Shown here one piece after another: positions 14,766 through 16,361 of a stretch of 16,361 nt of DNA. Position 1 is the first letter of the stretch, and every line of letters starts with the position of its first letter. Location: positions 1-16,361 of the forward strand of contig JAHHUA010000022.1 of NCBI GenBank assembly GCA_020024235.1, read 5' to 3'. Origin of the DNA: Oscillospiraceae bacterium (GTDB lineage: Bacteria > Bacillota > Clostridia > Oscillospirales > Ruminococcaceae). The notes below the pieces were generated by a model. The model saw only the letters and a list, made by a program, of their open reading frames with translations, did not search any database and was not told the origin of the DNA. The translations under genes and the position numbers were made by a program.

Positions 14766-16226
14766 CTATCTAACAGCAACCTTGTTAAATCCGCCCACTG
14801 CTTCCTCAAATTTAGAGGAAACATTAAGCATAAGCTTTTCGGAGAATTTTGAACCAATAAGCTGAACGCCGATAGGCATACCATCTTTACCTTTGCCATA
14901 TGGCAGAGATATACCAGGAAGTCCCGCAATATTTACATTGATTGTACAAATATCTCCTGCATACATTTTAAGTGGGTCATCAATATTTTCACCGATTTTA
15001 AATGCTGTGGAAGGATAAACAGGTGTGAGCAATAAATCACACTTTGTAAAAGCATCTGCATATTCGGCGGTAAGCTGTTTCTGCAAAAGTTTTGCTCTGT
15101 TATAGTATGCGTCATAATAACCTGAACTTAAAACAAAGGTACCCAGCATAATTCTTCTTTTAACCTCATCACCGAAACCTTCACTTCTGGTTTTCTCATA
15201 AAGGTCATTGAGGTTTTCCAAATTTTCGGCTCTGTAACCGTATCTTACTCCGTCAAATCTTGCAAGATTAGATGAAGCTTCTGCACAGGCAATTATGTAA
15301 TATGCCTGCAAAGCATAATCTGTACTTGGAATTGAGATTTCCACAATTTGTGCACCTAATTGTTTAAATATATCGGCAGCTTTCATAACTTCTGTTTTTA
15401 CCTCTGCATCAATGCCTTCTGAGAAATATTCCTTAGGCAATCCGATTTTTACACCTTTAATATCGTTTTTCAAAGATGAAATAATATCTCCATAGTTAAA
15501 CTTGGAGGAAGTTGCATCATGGGTATCATAACCTTTAATTACATCAAACAGCAAAGCTGTATCTTCAACTGTTCTGGCAAAAGGTCCTATTTGGTCAAGA
15601 GATGAGGCATAAGCTGCCAAACCATATCTGGAAACTGCTCCGTAAGTGGGTTTAAGTCCCACAATACCGCAAAATGATGCAGGTTGTCTGATAGAACCAC
15701 CTGTATCTGAACCTAAAGATATGGATACTTCTCCGTCAGCTACCGCAGCAGCGGAACCACCGGAAGAACCACCGGGAACTCTTGACAAATCCCATGGATT
15801 TTTAGTCTTTTTATAATAAGAAGTTTCAGTGGAAGAACCCATTGCAAATTCGTCCATATTCATTTTACCTATGGGAATAATATCACTTTCAATAAGTTTT
15901 TCCACAACTGTTGCATTATATGGCGGTACATAGTTTTCCAAAATCCTGGAAGAACAGGTCATACTCATTCCTTTAACGGAAATATTATCCTTAATGCCTA
16001 TTGGCACACCTGCCAAAGAGGAAAGTTTTTCACCCTTGGCAATTTTTTCATCGATTTCTTTAGCTTTTTCCAAAGCTTTTTCACCTGCAACGGCAAGAAA
16101 AGCATCTACGCTTTTTTCTTCACTTTCAATTCTTTCCAAAGTGGCTTTTACAAGTTCCGTACTTGTAATTTCCTTATTTTTAATAAGTTGTGAAAGCTCT
16201 GCGGCTGACTTTTTATAAAGTTCCAT
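14766..16226 (-). CDS. gatA: Asp/Glu-tRNA(Asn/Gln) amidotransferase subunit A (glutaminase)
   Basis: Amidase-signature subunit that releases ammonia from glutamine (or asparagine) and channels it to GatB. It has 486 residues. The Ser-cisSer-Lys triad is intact at the positions known from the Staphylococcus aureus enzyme: Lys79 in GVPIGIKDN, Ser154 in PGGSSGGSAA and nucleophile Ser178 in GSDTGGSIRQPA. Further family blocks are IGKMNMDEFAMGSSTE, VGLKPTYGAVSRYG and the C-terminal NIAGLPGISLPYG region. The Shine-Dalgarno GGGAGGA lies just upstream of the ATG. It follows gatC by 15 nt and precedes gatB by 11 nt, the standard gatC-gatA-gatB order that keeps the subunits in balance. Its presence suggests that no separate GlnRS is required in this organism. 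Confidence 0.98.
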   Translation of the reverse strand: MELYKKSAAELSQLIKNKEITSTELVKATLERIESEEKSVDAFLAVAGEKALEKAKEIDEKIAKGEKLSSLAGVPIGIKDNISVKGMSMTCSSRILENYVPPYNATVVEKLIESDIIPIGKMNMDEFAMGSSTETSYYKKTKNPWDLSRVPGGSSGGSAAAVADGEVSISLGSDTGGSIRQPASFCGIVGLKPTYGAVSRYGLAAYASSLDQIGPFARTVEDTALLFDVIKGYDTHDATSSKFNYGDIISSLKNDIKGVKIGLPKEYFSEGIDAEVKTEVMKAADIFKQLGAQIVEISIPSTDYALQAYYIIACAEASSNLARFDGVRYGYRAENLENLNDLYEKTRSEGFGDEVKRRIMLGTFVLSSGYYDAYYNRAKLLQKQLTAEYADAFTKCDLLLTPVYPSTAFKIGENIDDPLKMYAGDICTINVNIAGLPGISLPYGKGKDGMPIGVQLIGSKFSEKLMLNVSSKFEEAVGGFNKVAVR

Positions 16227-16241
16227 TTTTTGTCCTCCCTG

Positions 16242-16361
16242 TTATTCTACTGTTTTAGGTACAACTATACAACCGGCCTGTTTGTGTGGAGCATTTCCAA
16301 TAGCTTCATCTCTTCTTAAAGACGGAGCAACATCATCTTCACGCAATTCCATACAGTTGTT
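16242..16361 (-). CDS. gatC: Asp/Glu-tRNA(Asn/Gln) amidotransferase subunit C, 5' partial
   Basis: Only the last 39 residues and the stop lie in the window; the frame is open to the right edge. The sequence reads MELREDDVAPSLRRDEAIGN, then APHKQAG, then IVVPKTVE before TAA, which is the conserved GatC tail (LREDxxxPSLxREExLxNAP...VPKVVE). GatC is a small belt-like protein that wraps GatA onto GatB and stabilises the complex. It is the first gene of the gatCAB operon; the promoter and ribosome binding site lie outside the window. Confidence 0.93.
   Translation of the reverse strand, partial: NNCMELREDDVAPSLRRDEAIGNAPHKQAGCIVVPKTVE

Noticed and set aside
1..16361. Mobile element, prophage, toxin-antitoxin, defence island or CRISPR array
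   Set aside because: No integrase, transposase, direct repeat series, nuclease, helicase or paired small-gene module is visible; gene content and codon style look uniform and chromosomal.

Overview
The window comes from an AT-rich Firmicute, most likely a member of the Clostridia (gut-type Oscillospirales or a relative). The evidence is strong purine-rich Shine-Dalgarno sites before almost every gene, TTGACA/TATAAT-type promoters with 17-nt spacers, a tRNA-responsive T-box leader, GatCAB instead of dedicated Gln/Asn tRNA charging, an IreB regulator, and a small protein of a kind I associate with clostridia. I see no integrase, transposase, CRISPR array, phage gene, tRNA or rRNA. The content is mostly housekeeping.

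Layout, left to right. Positions 1-697: the 3' end of an XRE-type regulator with a C-terminal SHOCT-like (YvlB/LiaX N-terminal-type) domain, a small tandem relative sharing the NSADGD C-terminal signature, and a strong terminator. Positions 748-3900: a GH2 beta-galactosidase of EbgA type with its own promoter, ending at a terminator shared with the convergent short-chain dehydrogenase (3906-4643, minus), which resembles the EF-P 5-aminopentanone reductase YmfI. Positions 4674-5432: a 351-nt intergenic region with a near-consensus promoter and, about 110 nt on, a terminator (candidate small RNA or leader), then a CPCC zinc-ribbon-like protein with an unusual Pro/Cys-rich tail. Positions 5449-9242: promoter, phenylalanine T-box leader, pheS and pheT. 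Positions 9243-10514: a long imperfect hairpin, a promoter, ireB, a conserved hypothetical gene, and about 315 nt of unexplained, possibly structured sequence ending in a terminator. Positions 10515-13257: a divergent pair, an AbgA-like M20 peptidase (minus) and cca (plus), 47 nt apart. Positions 13312-16361: the gatC-gatA-gatB operon on the minus strand, with gatC cut by the window edge.

Functionally, the centre and right of the window are about tRNA: charging of tRNA-Phe with feedback through the T-box, CCA-end synthesis, and transamidation of misacylated tRNAs. The sugar hydrolase, amidohydrolase and SDR are separately transcribed metabolic or protein-modification genes.

I did not find a convincing new multi-gene system. 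The best leads are the two non-coding stretches (4795-4940 and 10142-10490), the tail of the CPCC protein, and the conserved small protein beside ireB.
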